Positions 1 to 8,540 are shown, numbered from the stretch's first letter. The stretch is 64,000 bases of DNA from Castellaniella denitrificans (GCF_042653765.1 NZ_JBHSEZ010000001.1:310001-374000), one strand, 5' to 3'. Notes: generated by a model not told the origin, from the letters alone. Numbers and translations: made by a program.

Positions 1-875
1 TCGGACCAGGCGCGCGAGGCGTCGTCGAAGTCCCAGTAGAAGCCGTCCACGTAGCTCAGGCCCTGGGCGTTTTCCAGGCCCAGCGCGCGCAGGTCGGACA
101 GGAACACCAGCAGGGACGCCAGGCGCTGGCCGCCCTTGACGATGCCGAATTCGCGCGCCTGCTTGACCGCGTTGACGGTGTCCTGGCCGCCGTTGGCCAG
201 GGCCACGACCTGGGCGCCGGAGCTCTGCGCCTGCAGCAGGTAGGAGGCGAAGTCGGGCGCGTTCAGCGGATGCGGGACGGAGCCCTTGACCGTGCCGCCC
301 AGGGCCTTGACCATGTCGGACGCGCCCTTTTCCAGGGAATGGCCGAAGGCGTAGTCCACCGTGATGAAGAACCAGGACTTGCCACCCTTGTCGAACATGG
401 CCTTGACGCCGCCGATCGACTGGGAATACACGTCGAACATCCAGTGGAAGCCCACCGGGGAGCAGTTCTTGTTGGTCAGGTCCGTGGTGGCCGGGCCGGA
501 GAACATCACAACCTTGTCCTTTTCGCGGGCGATGTTCTGCACCGCCAGGGCCACCGCGGAATTGGTCAGGTCGGCGATCGCCGTCACCCCGTCGCGGTCG
601 AACCATTCGCGGGCGCGCGCCGCCCCGACGTCCGCCTTGTTCTGGTTGTCGGCCGACACCAGGTCGATCTTCATGCCCTTGCATTCGGCCTTCAGGCAGT
701 CGTCGATGGCCAGCTGCGCGGCCGCCACCGACCCCATGCCGCCCATGGACGCGTAGGTGCCCGACATGTCGGTCAGGATCCCGATCTTGACGGGCGGGGT
801 CGCCGCCTGCGAAACGGACATGGACAAGGCGGTGGCGCACAGGGCGGCCGCCAGGGTCGGCGTGAATTTCTGCAT
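1..875 (-). CDS. ABC transporter substrate-binding protein (amino-acid/Leu type), C-terminus outside window
   Basis: Periplasmic binding protein of the Leu/Ile/Val or amide-type ABC uptake family. The first 291 residues are visible and the C-terminus lies beyond base 1. A signal peptide covers about residues 1-24, ending in SVSQA. The mature start carries the family pattern VKIGILTDMSG, followed by NQNKADVGAARAREWFD and VDYAFGHSLEKG. It is closely similar along its whole length to the binding protein at 43080-44291. The start is ATG at 875, with GGAG upstream. It is divergent from a LysR gene 219 bp away, which may regulate it. No permease or ATPase gene is visible on this side. The ligand cannot be told from sequence. 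Confidence 0.88.
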   Translation of the reverse strand, partial: MQKFTPTLAAALCATALSMSVSQAATPPVKIGILTDMSGTYASMGGMGSVAAAQLAIDDCLKAECKGMKIDLVSADNQNKADVGAARAREWFDRDGVTAIADLTNSAVALAVQNIAREKDKVVMFSGPATTDLTNKNCSPVGFHWMFDVYSQSIGGVKAMFDKGGKSWFFITVDYAFGHSLEKGASDMVKALGGTVKGSVPHPLNAPDFASYLLQAQSSGAQVVALANGGQDTVNAVKQAREFGIVKGGQRLASLLVFLSDLRALGLENAQGLSYVDGFYWDFDDASRAWS

Positions 876-1038
876 GGTCTTGTCTCCGTTGTCATTAGGG
901 ATCCCATGAACCAGCCCGTGCGCCGCGCGCAGGCCCGGCTCGTTCGGGGGATCCTCAGGTCCGCCGTCTGCGCGGCGGGATCGGGAGTCCTTGCTCCCCG
1001 ACCCAGTTTAGTTGTGTAAAAAACTTATTACCATCAAA

Positions 1039-1070
1039 ATATTTGCACATTCATTGACGATATTTGCACA
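1039..1070. promoter_or_regulatory. Direct-repeat operator candidate between divergent genes
   Basis: The 11-mer ATATTTGCACA occurs at 1039-1049 and again at 1060-1070, exactly 21 bp (two helical turns) apart, in an AT-rich island (about 1015-1075) of an otherwise GC-rich region. A -35-like TTGACG (1054-1059) lies between the copies. The site is in the 219 bp between the binding-protein gene and the LysR gene, so it is well placed to control either or both. Which protein binds it is inference. LysR sites are usually interrupted dyads, and I see no clear dyad here. Confidence 0.5.
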
Positions 1071-1094
1071 AGAAAACGTGCACGGGGACAGCTC

Positions 1095-2087
1095 ATGGCC
1101 GACTGGGACGCGATCCGCTATTTTCTGGAAGTCGCCCGCACGCAGCGGGCCAGCGCAGCCGCCCAGCGCCTGGGGGTGCGGCACAGCACCGTCACGCGGC
1201 GCATCCGCGCGCTCGAACAGGACCTGGGCGTGACGCTGTTCGAGAAGTCCCGCACCAGCGGCTTCACTCCGACCGAGGAAGGCCTGCGCTTCTTCGCCCA
1301 CGCCGAACAGGTGGAGAGCACCCTGCTGGCGGCCCGCGAATCCCTGTCGGGCGCGGCCCAGATGCCCTCCGGCCACCTGCGCATCGGTTCCACGGAAGGC
1401 TTCGGCAGCACGGTCCTGACTCCCCTGATGGTGGATTTCCAGCGCCGCCATCCGGCGATGACGCTGGACATCATGCCGGTGCCGCGCTTCATCAGCCTGT
1501 CCAAGCGCGAGGCCGACATCGCCATCGCGCTCGAACGCCCCCAGCGCGGCCCCTACCTGTGCACCAAGCTGGCCGACTACAGCCTGCGGCTGTACGGTAC
1601 CCGCGACTACCTGGCCCGCCACGCGCCGATCCGGCGCCAGGCCGACCTGGGCCGGCACACCTTCATCGGCTATGTGGACGAGCTGCTGTTCAGCGACCGG
1701 CTGCGCTACCTGGACGACCTGGTGCAGCCCTCGCGCGTGGTGTTCCGCAGCACCAGCGTGCTGGCCCAGTACCAGGCGGCCCTGGGAGGCCAGGCGCTGG
1801 CGATCCTGCCCTGCTTCCTCGCGGCCCAGGACGAGCGCCTGGAGCCGGTGCTGGCCGACTCGATCCTGGTCACGCGCAGTTTCTGGATGTACTGCCACGA
1901 GGACCTGCGCCGCACGCGCCGCGTGATGGCCCTGTGGGACTACCTGAAGCAGGCCGTGGCGCTGAACCGCGACCTGCTGCACGGCCGCGCCCGGGGGCTG
2001 CGCACCCCGGCCGGGGACTGGACGCCGTCCTACGCGCCCCGGCGCCCGGCGGCCGGCGGGGACCGCGCGGAACCGGCGGCGCCCTGA
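1095..2087 (+). CDS. LysR-family transcriptional regulator
   Basis: Transcription factor with an N-terminal winged helix-turn-helix (about residues 5-62, including SAAAQRLGVRHSTVTRRIRA and LEQDLGVTLFEK) and a periplasmic-binding-protein-like effector domain (about 90-290). Its length of 330 aa is slightly above the usual 300. The extra residues are a Pro/Ala/Arg-rich tail after about 300. The start is ATG 1095, with GGGGA at 1084-1088. It is divergent from the binding-protein gene at the left edge, the classic arrangement for a LysR regulator and its target. Its stop is only 7 bp from the stop of the convergent lptF. The effector is unknown. Confidence 0.9.
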   Translation: MADWDAIRYFLEVARTQRASAAAQRLGVRHSTVTRRIRALEQDLGVTLFEKSRTSGFTPTEEGLRFFAHAEQVESTLLAARESLSGAAQMPSGHLRIGSTEGFGSTVLTPLMVDFQRRHPAMTLDIMPVPRFISLSKREADIAIALERPQRGPYLCTKLADYSLRLYGTRDYLARHAPIRRQADLGRHTFIGYVDELLFSDRLRYLDDLVQPSRVVFRSTSVLAQYQAALGGQALAILPCFLAAQDERLEPVLADSILVTRSFWMYCHEDLRRTRRVMALWDYLKQAVALNRDLLHGRARGLRTPAGDWTPSYAPRRPAAGGDRAEPAAP

Positions 2088-2094
2088 GCGGGAT

Positions 2095-3210
2095 TCAGGC
2101 CGTCCGGACCTTGCGCCGCCTGGGCTTGGGCATGCGCACCCGCCGCCACATCAGCCCCAGGCCCAGGGCCAGGAAGGCGGCGTGCACCAGCCACAGGCCG
2201 ACGCCGAAGGACAGCGCGCCATTGGCGATCCAGCCGCGCGACAGATTGATCAGGTTCATGTACAGCAGCGCCAGCAGGCCGGCGATCAGCAGGTCGCCCG
2301 AGCGCCCCAGGCGCGGATTCACCGCTCCCAGCGGCAGGGCGATGAGCGCCAGGTTCAGGACCGCCAGCGGCAGCGACAGCCGCCACATCAGCTGGGACAG
2401 GGATTCGGGGTCGCCCCGGACGATCAGGTCCAGGGTCGGACGCGCCTTGATCTGCTGCAGGGCTTCCTGGCGCTTGGCTTCCAGCGCCCCGGGATCGCTG
2501 CGGCTTTCGATGCGCACGCCGTAATGGTCGAAATCCAGCAGGCGCATTTCGGGCGAGCCCGGTTTCAGGTCGTAGCGATGTCCCGGACCCAGCACCAGGA
2601 AGCGGTCGCCGTTGGCCTCGGTGCGGATCGCGGCGCTTTCGGCCGTGACCACGCTGAGCCAGTCGGGCTCGATGATGCGGGCCACCACGCGGCCCAGTTC
2701 GTCGCCCGGCCGGGTGGGCGATTCGGCAAAGAAGACCCGCCGTCCGTCGTCGGTCTCGATGAACTGGCCGGCCGAGACCTTGGACAGGTCGGAGCGCTGC
2801 TCGAAGCGCTGGCGGTATTCGGCGATCTGGCCGTAGGCCCAGGGCGAGGCCGACAGGGTCAGCACCGCCACCACGGCCGCGACCGGCAGGGCGAAGCGCA
2901 TCACCGGCCGCAGCCACTGGCCCAGCGACAGGCCGCTGGCGAACCAGACGGACATCTCCGATTCCCGGTAGCTGCGCGTGACGGTGGTCAGCACCGCCAC
3001 GAACAGGGTCACGGACAGGATCACCGGCAGCGCGGTAATGCTGGAAAAGGCCGCCAGGCCCAGCACCACGTTGGCGCCGATGTCGCCGTTGGCGGCGTCG
3101 CCCAGCAGGCGCACGATCAGCACGCTCAGCCACACCACCAGCAGCGTGGAAAACACGATGCCCGCGTGGCTGGTGATTTCGGAAAAGACGGCGCGCTTGA
3201 ACAATGACAT
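2095..3210 (-). CDS. lptF: LPS export ABC transporter permease LptF
   Basis: Inner-membrane permease of the LptB2FG complex, which extracts lipopolysaccharide from the inner membrane and passes it to LptC/LptA. The 371 aa show the YjgP/YjgQ layout: membrane segments at about 15-36, 55-80 and 100-122, a periplasmic beta-jellyroll at about 130-275, and further membrane segments at about 280-360. The N-terminus MSLFKRAVFSEI and its position divergent from pepA (59 bp apart) identify LptF rather than LptG. The usual partner lptG is not downstream. Instead the convergent LysR gene ends 7 bp away, so lptG must lie elsewhere. Confidence 0.9.
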   Translation of the reverse strand: MSLFKRAVFSEITSHAGIVFSTLLVVWLSVLIVRLLGDAANGDIGANVVLGLAAFSSITALPVILSVTLFVAVLTTVTRSYRESEMSVWFASGLSLGQWLRPVMRFALPVAAVVAVLTLSASPWAYGQIAEYRQRFEQRSDLSKVSAGQFIETDDGRRVFFAESPTRPGDELGRVVARIIEPDWLSVVTAESAAIRTEANGDRFLVLGPGHRYDLKPGSPEMRLLDFDHYGVRIESRSDPGALEAKRQEALQQIKARPTLDLIVRGDPESLSQLMWRLSLPLAVLNLALIALPLGAVNPRLGRSGDLLIAGLLALLYMNLINLSRGWIANGALSFGVGLWLVHAAFLALGLGLMWRRVRMPKPRRRKVRTA

Positions 3211-3269
3211 GGGAAAATGCGGAATAATGGACCGTCTGCTCTCGAATCCACCGGACCCAAGGAAAACGA

Positions 3270-4766
3270 ATGGAATTTAGCACAACGACGTCGGCATCCC
3301 TGCACACGCTGAAGACCCAGGCCCTGGCCGTGGGCGTGTTCCAGGACGGCGTCCTGAGCCCCGCGGCCGACGCCCTGGACCAGGCGTCCAACGGCGCGAT
3401 CCGCGCCGTCGTCAAGGCGGAATTCGACGCCGCCCCCGGCGGCATCCTGACGCTGCACGCCCCCGCCGGCATCGCCGCCGAACGCGTCATTTTACTCGGC
3501 CTGGGCGCCCAGGACCGCCTCCCGGCCGCGACGCTGGCGCGCGCCCACGAGACCCTGGCGGCCTACTGCGTGCGCGCCGGGGTGGGCCACGCGGTCTCCA
3601 CCCTGTGCGCCCTGCCCTGCGCGGACGCCGACGTCGCCGATTGCGCCCGCGCGGCCGCCCGCCTGGTGAGCGCCGCCACCTACCGCTACGACGCCACCTT
3701 CAGCCAGTCCAAGCCCGCCGCCAAGCTGCGCGCCTTCGTCCTGCACCTGGGCCGCGCCCAGGCCGCGCGCGCACGCGCGGGCCTGGACCAGGGCGCGGCC
3801 ATCGGCGCGGGCATGAACCTGGCCCGCCTGCTGGGCGACCTGCCCCCCAACGTCTGCACCCCCGCCTACCTGGGCAACACGGCGCGCGGCCTGGCCAGGC
3901 AGTTCAAGACCCTGAAGGCCGAAGTCCTGGACCAGAAAAAGATCGAGGCCCTGAAGATGGGCTCTTTCCTGTCGGTGGCGCGCGGCTCGGCCGAGCCGCC
4001 GGCCTTCATCGTCCTGCGCCACACCCCGGCCGAGGCCGCCGCCCGCAAGGCCGCCCCCATCGTGCTGGTCGGCAAGGGCATCACCTTCGACGCCGGCGGC
4101 ATCTCGCTCAAGCCCGGCCCGGGCATGGACGAAATGAAGTTCGACATGTGCGGCGCCGCCAGCGTGCTGGGCACGATGCGCGCCGTGGCGGAGCTGAACC
4201 TGCCGCGCGAGGTCATCGGCATCGTCCCCAGTTGCGAAAACCTGCCCAGCGGCACGGCCAACAAGCCCGGCGACATCGTCACCAGCATGTCGGGCCGCAC
4301 CATCGAGATCCTCAACACCGACGCCGAGGGCCGCCTGATCCTGTGCGACGCCCTGACCTACGCGGAACGCTTCAAGCCCGCCGCCGTGATCGACGTCGCC
4401 ACCCTGACCGGCGCCTGCGTGATCGCCCTGGGCCACGTCAACAGCGGCCTGTTCACCCAGGACGAAACGCTGGCGGCGGACCTGCTCGCCGCCGGTCGAC
4501 AGGCGCTGGACCCGGCCTGGCGCATGCCCCTGGAAGACGCCTACCAGGATCTCCTGAAATCCAATTTCGCCGACATGGCCAACATCGGCGGCCGGCCCGC
4601 CGGATCGGTGACCGCCGCCTGCTTCCTGTCGCGCTTCACCGGCAAGTATCCCTGGGCGCACCTGGACATCGCCGGCACGGCCTGGCTCGAAGGCAAGCAG
4701 AAGGGCGCCACCGGCCGCCCCGTGCCCCTGCTGGTGAGCTACCTGCTGGGCCAATGTGCCCGGTGA
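3270..4766 (+). CDS. pepA: Leucyl aminopeptidase PepA (M17 family)
   Basis: Cytosolic two-metal (Mn/Zn) hexameric aminopeptidase that removes N-terminal residues, preferring leucine. In some bacteria it also acts in site-specific recombination and DNA binding. At 498 aa it is the normal size. The metal and active-site region reads VGKGITFDAGGISLKP, and the M17 signature NTDAEGRLIL is intact near residue 350. The start is ATG 3270, with AAGGAAAA just upstream. It is divergent from lptF and followed 19 bp later by holC, an order common in proteobacteria. Confidence 0.96.
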   Translation: MEFSTTTSASLHTLKTQALAVGVFQDGVLSPAADALDQASNGAIRAVVKAEFDAAPGGILTLHAPAGIAAERVILLGLGAQDRLPAATLARAHETLAAYCVRAGVGHAVSTLCALPCADADVADCARAAARLVSAATYRYDATFSQSKPAAKLRAFVLHLGRAQAARARAGLDQGAAIGAGMNLARLLGDLPPNVCTPAYLGNTARGLARQFKTLKAEVLDQKKIEALKMGSFLSVARGSAEPPAFIVLRHTPAEAAARKAAPIVLVGKGITFDAGGISLKPGPGMDEMKFDMCGAASVLGTMRAVAELNLPREVIGIVPSCENLPSGTANKPGDIVTSMSGRTIEILNTDAEGRLILCDALTYAERFKPAAVIDVATLTGACVIALGHVNSGLFTQDETLAADLLAAGRQALDPAWRMPLEDAYQDLLKSNFADMANIGGRPAGSVTAACFLSRFTGKYPWAHLDIAGTAWLEGKQKGATGRPVPLLVSYLLGQCAR

Positions 4767-4785
4767 ACACGCGGCGCGTCGCTCC

Positions 4786-5247
4786 ATGAGCCGGGTGGAT
4801 TTCGCCTACGGCGCGGCCCACCGGCTGCGCATGGCCTGCCGCACCGCGGCGCGCCACGTCGGCGCGGGCCGCCGGCTGCTGGTGTACTGCACCGACGAGC
4901 GCCGCCTGCGGCGCTTCGACGCCCTGCTCTGGGAATTCGAACCGGCCAGCTTCATCCCGCACGCCCTGGCCGGCGATCCCCTGGCCGGCCAGGCCGACGT
5001 GATCCTGGTCGCCGACGCCGAGACCCTGGCCGGCATGCCGTCCCCGGGCTGGCTGCTGAACCTGGACCTGGACTGCCCGCCGCGGGCCGAGCGCTTCGAA
5101 CGCATCCTGGAAATCGTCTCCGGCCACGAAGCCGACGTCCAGGCCGCCCGCAGGCGCTGGACCCTGTACCAGCAGGCCGGCCACGACGTCCGGGGCCACC
5201 GCCTGCCGGCCGACCACCCCGCCGCCGGGAACCATCGCGGCGCCTGA
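4786..5247 (+). CDS. holC: DNA polymerase III chi subunit HolC
   Basis: Clamp-loader accessory subunit that links the DNA polymerase III holoenzyme to single-strand binding protein. The 153 aa begin MSRVDFAYGAAHRL and include VYCTDERRLRRFDALLWEFEPASFIPHALAGDPLA, a pattern I recognise from HolC (shown here as two adjoining parts: VYCTDERRLRRFDALLWEF then EPASFIPHALAGDPLA). I chose ATG 4786 because it matches the family N-terminus. An upstream in-frame ATG at 4756 overlaps the pepA end and would add ten atypical residues. valS, which often follows holC, is not next; 154 bp of non-coding sequence follow. Confidence 0.88.
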   Translation: MSRVDFAYGAAHRLRMACRTAARHVGAGRRLLVYCTDERRLRRFDALLWEFEPASFIPHALAGDPLAGQADVILVADAETLAGMPSPGWLLNLDLDCPPRAERFERILEIVSGHEADVQAARRRWTLYQQAGHDVRGHRLPADHPAAGNHRGA

Positions 5248-5401
5248 GTGTCCAAGGGGTTGAACCGTCCTCCCGCATCCGCCCCCGGAGGACCCCGAGC
5301 GATGTCCCCCTCAATATGGACGGCATCGTTCAGCTTGTTGTAAGATTGAACCATTCCGGCCGCTGCTCGCGCACCGGCCCCACGCACCACAGGAAACCGC
5401 C

Positions 5402-6103
5402 ATGTCCGACTTCCGCCATACTCTTCCCGACGCCGGCGCCTACGCCGCCCCGGCCGCCGCGCGCAACCGCGTCCTGCGCAACACCTACTGGCTGCTCGCG
5501 CTGTCGCTGATTCCCACGGTCCTGGGGGCCGCCGTCGGCCTGTCCTTCGGCATGAACCAGGTCATGGCCACCAGCCCCGGCGTCAGCACGCTGGTGTTCC
5601 TGGTGGGCGCCATCGGCCTGATGTTCATGATCGAGCGCAACAAGAATTCCTCGCTGGGCGTCGCCCTGCTGCTGGGGTTCACGTTCTTCATGGGCCTGAT
5701 GCTGTCGCGCCTGCTGGGCCACGTCCTGGGCATGGGCAACGGCGCCCAGCTCATCATGCTGGCCTTCGGCGGCACGGCGGCCGTCTTCGGCGTCATGGCT
5801 GCCGTCGCCACCACGACCAAGCGCGACTTCACCCACCTGCAGAAATTCCTGTTCGTGGGCGTGGTGCTGCTGATCGTGGCCTCGCTGGCCAACATGTTCT
5901 TCCAGATCCCGGCCCTGATGCTGACCCTGTCGGTGCTCGCCATCGGCATCTTCTCGGCCTTCCTGCTGGTCGACCTGCAGCGCATCGTCCAGGGCGGCGA
6001 AACCAACTACGTGTCCGCCACCCTGGCGGTCTACCTGGACCTGTACAACATCTTCGCCAACCTGCTGATGCTGCTGGGCATCTTCGGCGGCAACCGCGAA
6101 TAG
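5402..6103 (+). CDS. Bax inhibitor-1 / YccA-YbhL family membrane protein
   Basis: Integral membrane protein of the BI-1 (UPF0005) family, implicated in calcium leak and, for E. coli YccA, in modulating FtsH proteolysis. The 233 aa contain about seven hydrophobic segments beginning near residue 27 (NTYWLLALSLIPTVLGAAVG). The conserved C-terminal part reads LYLDLYNIFANLLMLLGIFGG, given here as LYLDLYNIF plus ANLLMLLGIFGG. The start is ATG 5402, with AGGAAA upstream. It appears to be a single-gene unit: a strong hairpin terminator follows at 6148-6184, inside the end of the convergent rarD. The exact function is not known from sequence. Confidence 0.88.
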   Translation: MSDFRHTLPDAGAYAAPAAARNRVLRNTYWLLALSLIPTVLGAAVGLSFGMNQVMATSPGVSTLVFLVGAIGLMFMIERNKNSSLGVALLLGFTFFMGLMLSRLLGHVLGMGNGAQLIMLAFGGTAAVFGVMAAVATTTKRDFTHLQKFLFVGVVLLIVASLANMFFQIPALMLTLSVLAIGIFSAFLLVDLQRIVQGGETNYVSATLAVYLDLYNIFANLLMLLGIFGGNRE

Positions 6104-6144
6104 CATCCAACCACCCCAAGCGGGCCCCGGCCCGCACGGCCGGT

Positions 6145-7044
6145 TCAGGCCGCGCCGCCCCCCGCAGGCGGCGCGGCCTTCAATTTTCTGATCCCCTCCG
6201 CGGCCACCAGGCCCACCGCGATCCAGATCGGCACGTAGGTCAGCCACTGCGCCGGGGCCACGGGCTCGCCCATCAGCAGGAACGCCACCCAGAACAGCAG
6301 CACGGGCTCGACGTAGCTCAGCAGCCCGAACAAGGACAGCGGCAGCATCCGGCTGGCCGCCAGATACATGGCCAGCGACACCGCGCTCAGCAGGCCCAGC
6401 ACCGGCACCTGCAGGATCAGGCGCGGATGGGCGGCGAACAGGCGCACGACCTCGGCCCCCTGGGCCTGCAGGACCAGGACGGCCGCCGGCAGCAGGAAGA
6501 ACATGTCGAACCACAGGCTGGTCAGCGCGTCCACCCGCAGCCGGCGGCGCAGCATGAAGTACGGCGGATAGCCCAGCGCGACCAGCAGCGTGGTCCAGGA
6601 CACCGTCCCCAGCCGCCACCACTCGTGCCCGACGCCCAGCGCGGCGAACGCCACCGCCCACACTTGCCAGGCGCTGAGCCGTTCGCGATAGAACAGCCGC
6701 CCGACCAGCACCATCACCAGCGGCAGCAGGAAGTAGCCCATGGATACGTTCAGCGCGTGGCCGTGCAGCGGCGCCCACACGAACAGCCAGAGCTGCACCC
6801 CCAGCAGGAGCGAGCACACGATCATGGCCGCCAGGAATCGGCCCCGGGAAAAGTCCCGGGCGGCCTGGCGCACCGCCCCCCAGCCGCGCGCCCGCTGCAC
6901 CACCAGCGCCAGCATCGGCAGCCCCATCAGGATCCGCCAGGCGAACACGATGTCGCCGTCGAAGGGCCGCATCAGCGTCGCGTAGTAATACATGGCGGCG
7001 AACAGCGTGGAGGACGCCACCGACAGGAGGATGCCTTTTTTCAT
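6145..7044 (-). CDS. rarD: EamA/RarD-type drug/metabolite transporter permease
   Basis: Ten-helix inner-membrane protein of the DMT superfamily built from two EamA repeats (about residues 1-135 and 145-285). The pattern AMYYYATLMRPFDGDIVFAWRI near the N-terminus (AMYYYATLMRP then FDGDIVFAWRI) is typical of the RarD branch. E. coli RarD was linked by name to chloramphenicol resistance, but its substrate is unproven. The 299 aa match the family. It lies 19 bp downstream of recO on the same strand and may be the last gene of that operon. Confidence 0.82.
   Translation of the reverse strand: MKKGILLSVASSTLFAAMYYYATLMRPFDGDIVFAWRILMGLPMLALVVQRARGWGAVRQAARDFSRGRFLAAMIVCSLLLGVQLWLFVWAPLHGHALNVSMGYFLLPLVMVLVGRLFYRERLSAWQVWAVAFAALGVGHEWWRLGTVSWTTLLVALGYPPYFMLRRRLRVDALTSLWFDMFFLLPAAVLVLQAQGAEVVRLFAAHPRLILQVPVLGLLSAVSLAMYLAASRMLPLSLFGLLSYVEPVLLFWVAFLLMGEPVAPAQWLTYVPIWIAVGLVAAEGIRKLKAAPPAGGGAA
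6148..6184 (+). terminator. Rho-independent terminator overlapping the rarD 3' coding end
   Basis: Perfect 12-bp inverted repeat GGCCGCGCCGCC (6148-6159) / GGCGGCGCGGCC (6167-6178) with a 7-nt loop, followed on the plus strand by TTCAATTTT. It ends transcription of the Bax-inhibitor gene. The same bases encode the last eleven codons of rarD (Ala/Pro/Gly-rich tail), so the terminator and the protein tail share sequence. A second GC hairpin (GCGGGCC/GGCCCGC, 6120-6135) lies just before it. Confidence 0.7.
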
Positions 7045-7063
7045 GCGGTCGTTCGTGGCGGAT

Positions 7064-7654
7064 TCAGTAGCGCTGCAAGTCCATCAGCACCTGGCGCGTG
7101 CGCAGGGGCGCGTCCAGCAGCTGGTCCAGGCGTTCCCGCAGCGCCTGGCGCAAGCCCGGCTCGGCGCCCGCCTGCTCGAAATCCGGCATCGGGGCGTCCA
7201 GCCCGTAGCCGGCCTGCTCCAGCAGCAGCCACTCGAAGCGGCGCAGCACGGCGCCATGGGGGCGTTCCCGCGCATCGGCCAGGAAATCCAGCGCGGCCTC
7301 GTAGGCGTCGAACACGCCCGGGTGGGGGTCCTCGCGCGCCAGCAGGCGCAGGATCAGCTCGTTCATGTACCAGCCCGACATCATCGCCCGGCCGTCGAGC
7401 AGCCGCACCGGACCGGATTCGGCGCGCGTCAGGGTGTGGACCTCGGCCGAACCGGTCCAGGACAGCCAGAGCGGCTGGAAGCCGACCAGCACCGGGCGCA
7501 GCGCCGAATAGGGACGCTTGGCGCCCTTGGCCGCCAGCGCGACGCAGCCATGGTCGCGGGTGAAGGCCTGGACCACGAGGGAAGTTTCACGCCAGGGACT
7601 GGCATGCAGCACGTAGCCGCGCGCATCCAGGATGCGCTGGCCGCGTCTACTCAT
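7064..7654 (-). CDS. recO: DNA repair protein RecO, internally short
   Basis: RecF-pathway mediator that anneals complementary strands and helps load RecA on SSB-coated DNA. The N-terminal OB-fold reads ARGYVLHASPWRETSLVV and GCVALAAKGAKRPYS. The helical core has SGWYMNELILRLLAREDPHP and RRFEWLLLEQAGYGLDAP. The C-terminal motif LRTRQVLMDLQRY is also present. At 196 aa it is about 45-55 residues shorter than usual: the segment normally between the GYGLD and LRTRQ motifs is nearly absent. The frame is open throughout, so this is an in-frame shortening. It overlaps the era stop by 8 nt. Confidence 0.88.
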   Translation of the reverse strand: MSRRGQRILDARGYVLHASPWRETSLVVQAFTRDHGCVALAAKGAKRPYSALRPVLVGFQPLWLSWTGSAEVHTLTRAESGPVRLLDGRAMMSGWYMNELILRLLAREDPHPGVFDAYEAALDFLADARERPHGAVLRRFEWLLLEQAGYGLDAPMPDFEQAGAEPGLRQALRERLDQLLDAPLRTRQVLMDLQRY

Positions 7655-8540
7655 AGCCCAGTTCCCGCAGGGCCGCCTCGCGATCCGACCAGCCCTTGCG
7701 GACCTTGATGTAGACGTCCAGGAAGACCGGCTTTTCGAGCAGCTTGACGATGTCCTGGCGGGCCTCGGTGGCGATGCGCTTCATGTGCTGGCCGCCCGCC
7801 CCCAGCAGGATGGGCCGGTGGCTGTCGCGCTCGATCACGATGCAGGCCGCGATGCGCGCGCCCTCGGCGTTTTCTTCCCACTGCTCGATGACCACGGTGC
7901 AGCCGTAGGGCAGCTCGTCGCCCACCAGGCGGAAGATCTTTTCCCGGATCAGTTCGGCCGCCAGGAAGCGCAGCGGCCGGTCCGTCAGGGTATCGGCCTC
8001 GAACAGGTGCTCGCCCTCGGGCAGGTGGCGGGCGATTTCCTGGACCAGGACTTCCAGTTGCACGTCGCGCAGCGCGCTGACCGGCACCACGGCCGCGTAG
8101 GGAAATTGTTCCATCAGGCGCGACACATAGGCGAACAGGGCGTTCTTGTCCTTGATCGCGTCGACCTTGTTGACCGCCAGGATCACCGGGCGGTTCTTCG
8201 GCAGCAGGGGCACCACGCCGGCGTCGCCCGCCGACCATTTCCCGGCTTCGACGACGTGCACCACGACGTCCACTTCCGCCAGCGCCTGGGTGACCACCCG
8301 GTTCATCATGCGGTTCATGGCCCCGCCATGCCGCGTCTGGAAACCGGGAGTGTCGACGAAGACGAATTGGTCCTGATCGCGCGTCAGCACGCCGTGGATG
8401 CGGTGGCGGGTGGTCTGGGCCTTGCGCGAGACAATGGACAGCTTGGCCCCGACCAGGGCATTGCCCAGCGTGGACTTGCCCACGTTGGGGCGGCCCACGA
8501 TGGCGACGAAGCCGCAACGGCTGGGGCTGGGAGCGTTCAT
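7647..8540 (-). CDS. era: GTPase Era
   Basis: Essential Ras-like GTPase that binds the 3' end of 16S rRNA and assists 30S subunit maturation. The 297 aa contain G1 GRPNVGKST, G2 around the TTRHRIHG segment, G3 DTPGF, G4 NKVD and a C-terminal KH domain (ILLGAGGQHMKRIATEAR, then IKVRKGWSD). The start at ATG 8540 overlaps the rnc stop by 4 nt (ATGA), indicating translational coupling. A longer reading frame upstream is only the rnc gene in another frame. Gene order lepB-rnc-era-recO is conserved in proteobacteria. Confidence 0.96.
   Translation of the reverse strand: MNAPSPSRCGFVAIVGRPNVGKSTLGNALVGAKLSIVSRKAQTTRHRIHGVLTRDQDQFVFVDTPGFQTRHGGAMNRMMNRVVTQALAEVDVVVHVVEAGKWSAGDAGVVPLLPKNRPVILAVNKVDAIKDKNALFAYVSRLMEQFPYAAVVPVSALRDVQLEVLVQEIARHLPEGEHLFEADTLTDRPLRFLAAELIREKIFRLVGDELPYGCTVVIEQWEENAEGARIAACIVIERDSHRPILLGAGGQHMKRIATEARQDIVKLLEKPVFLDVYIKVRKGWSDREAALRELGYE

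Noticed and set aside
3197..3228. pepA promoter TTGAAC...AATAAT
   Set aside because: The spacer would be 20 bp, too long for a normal sigma-70 promoter.
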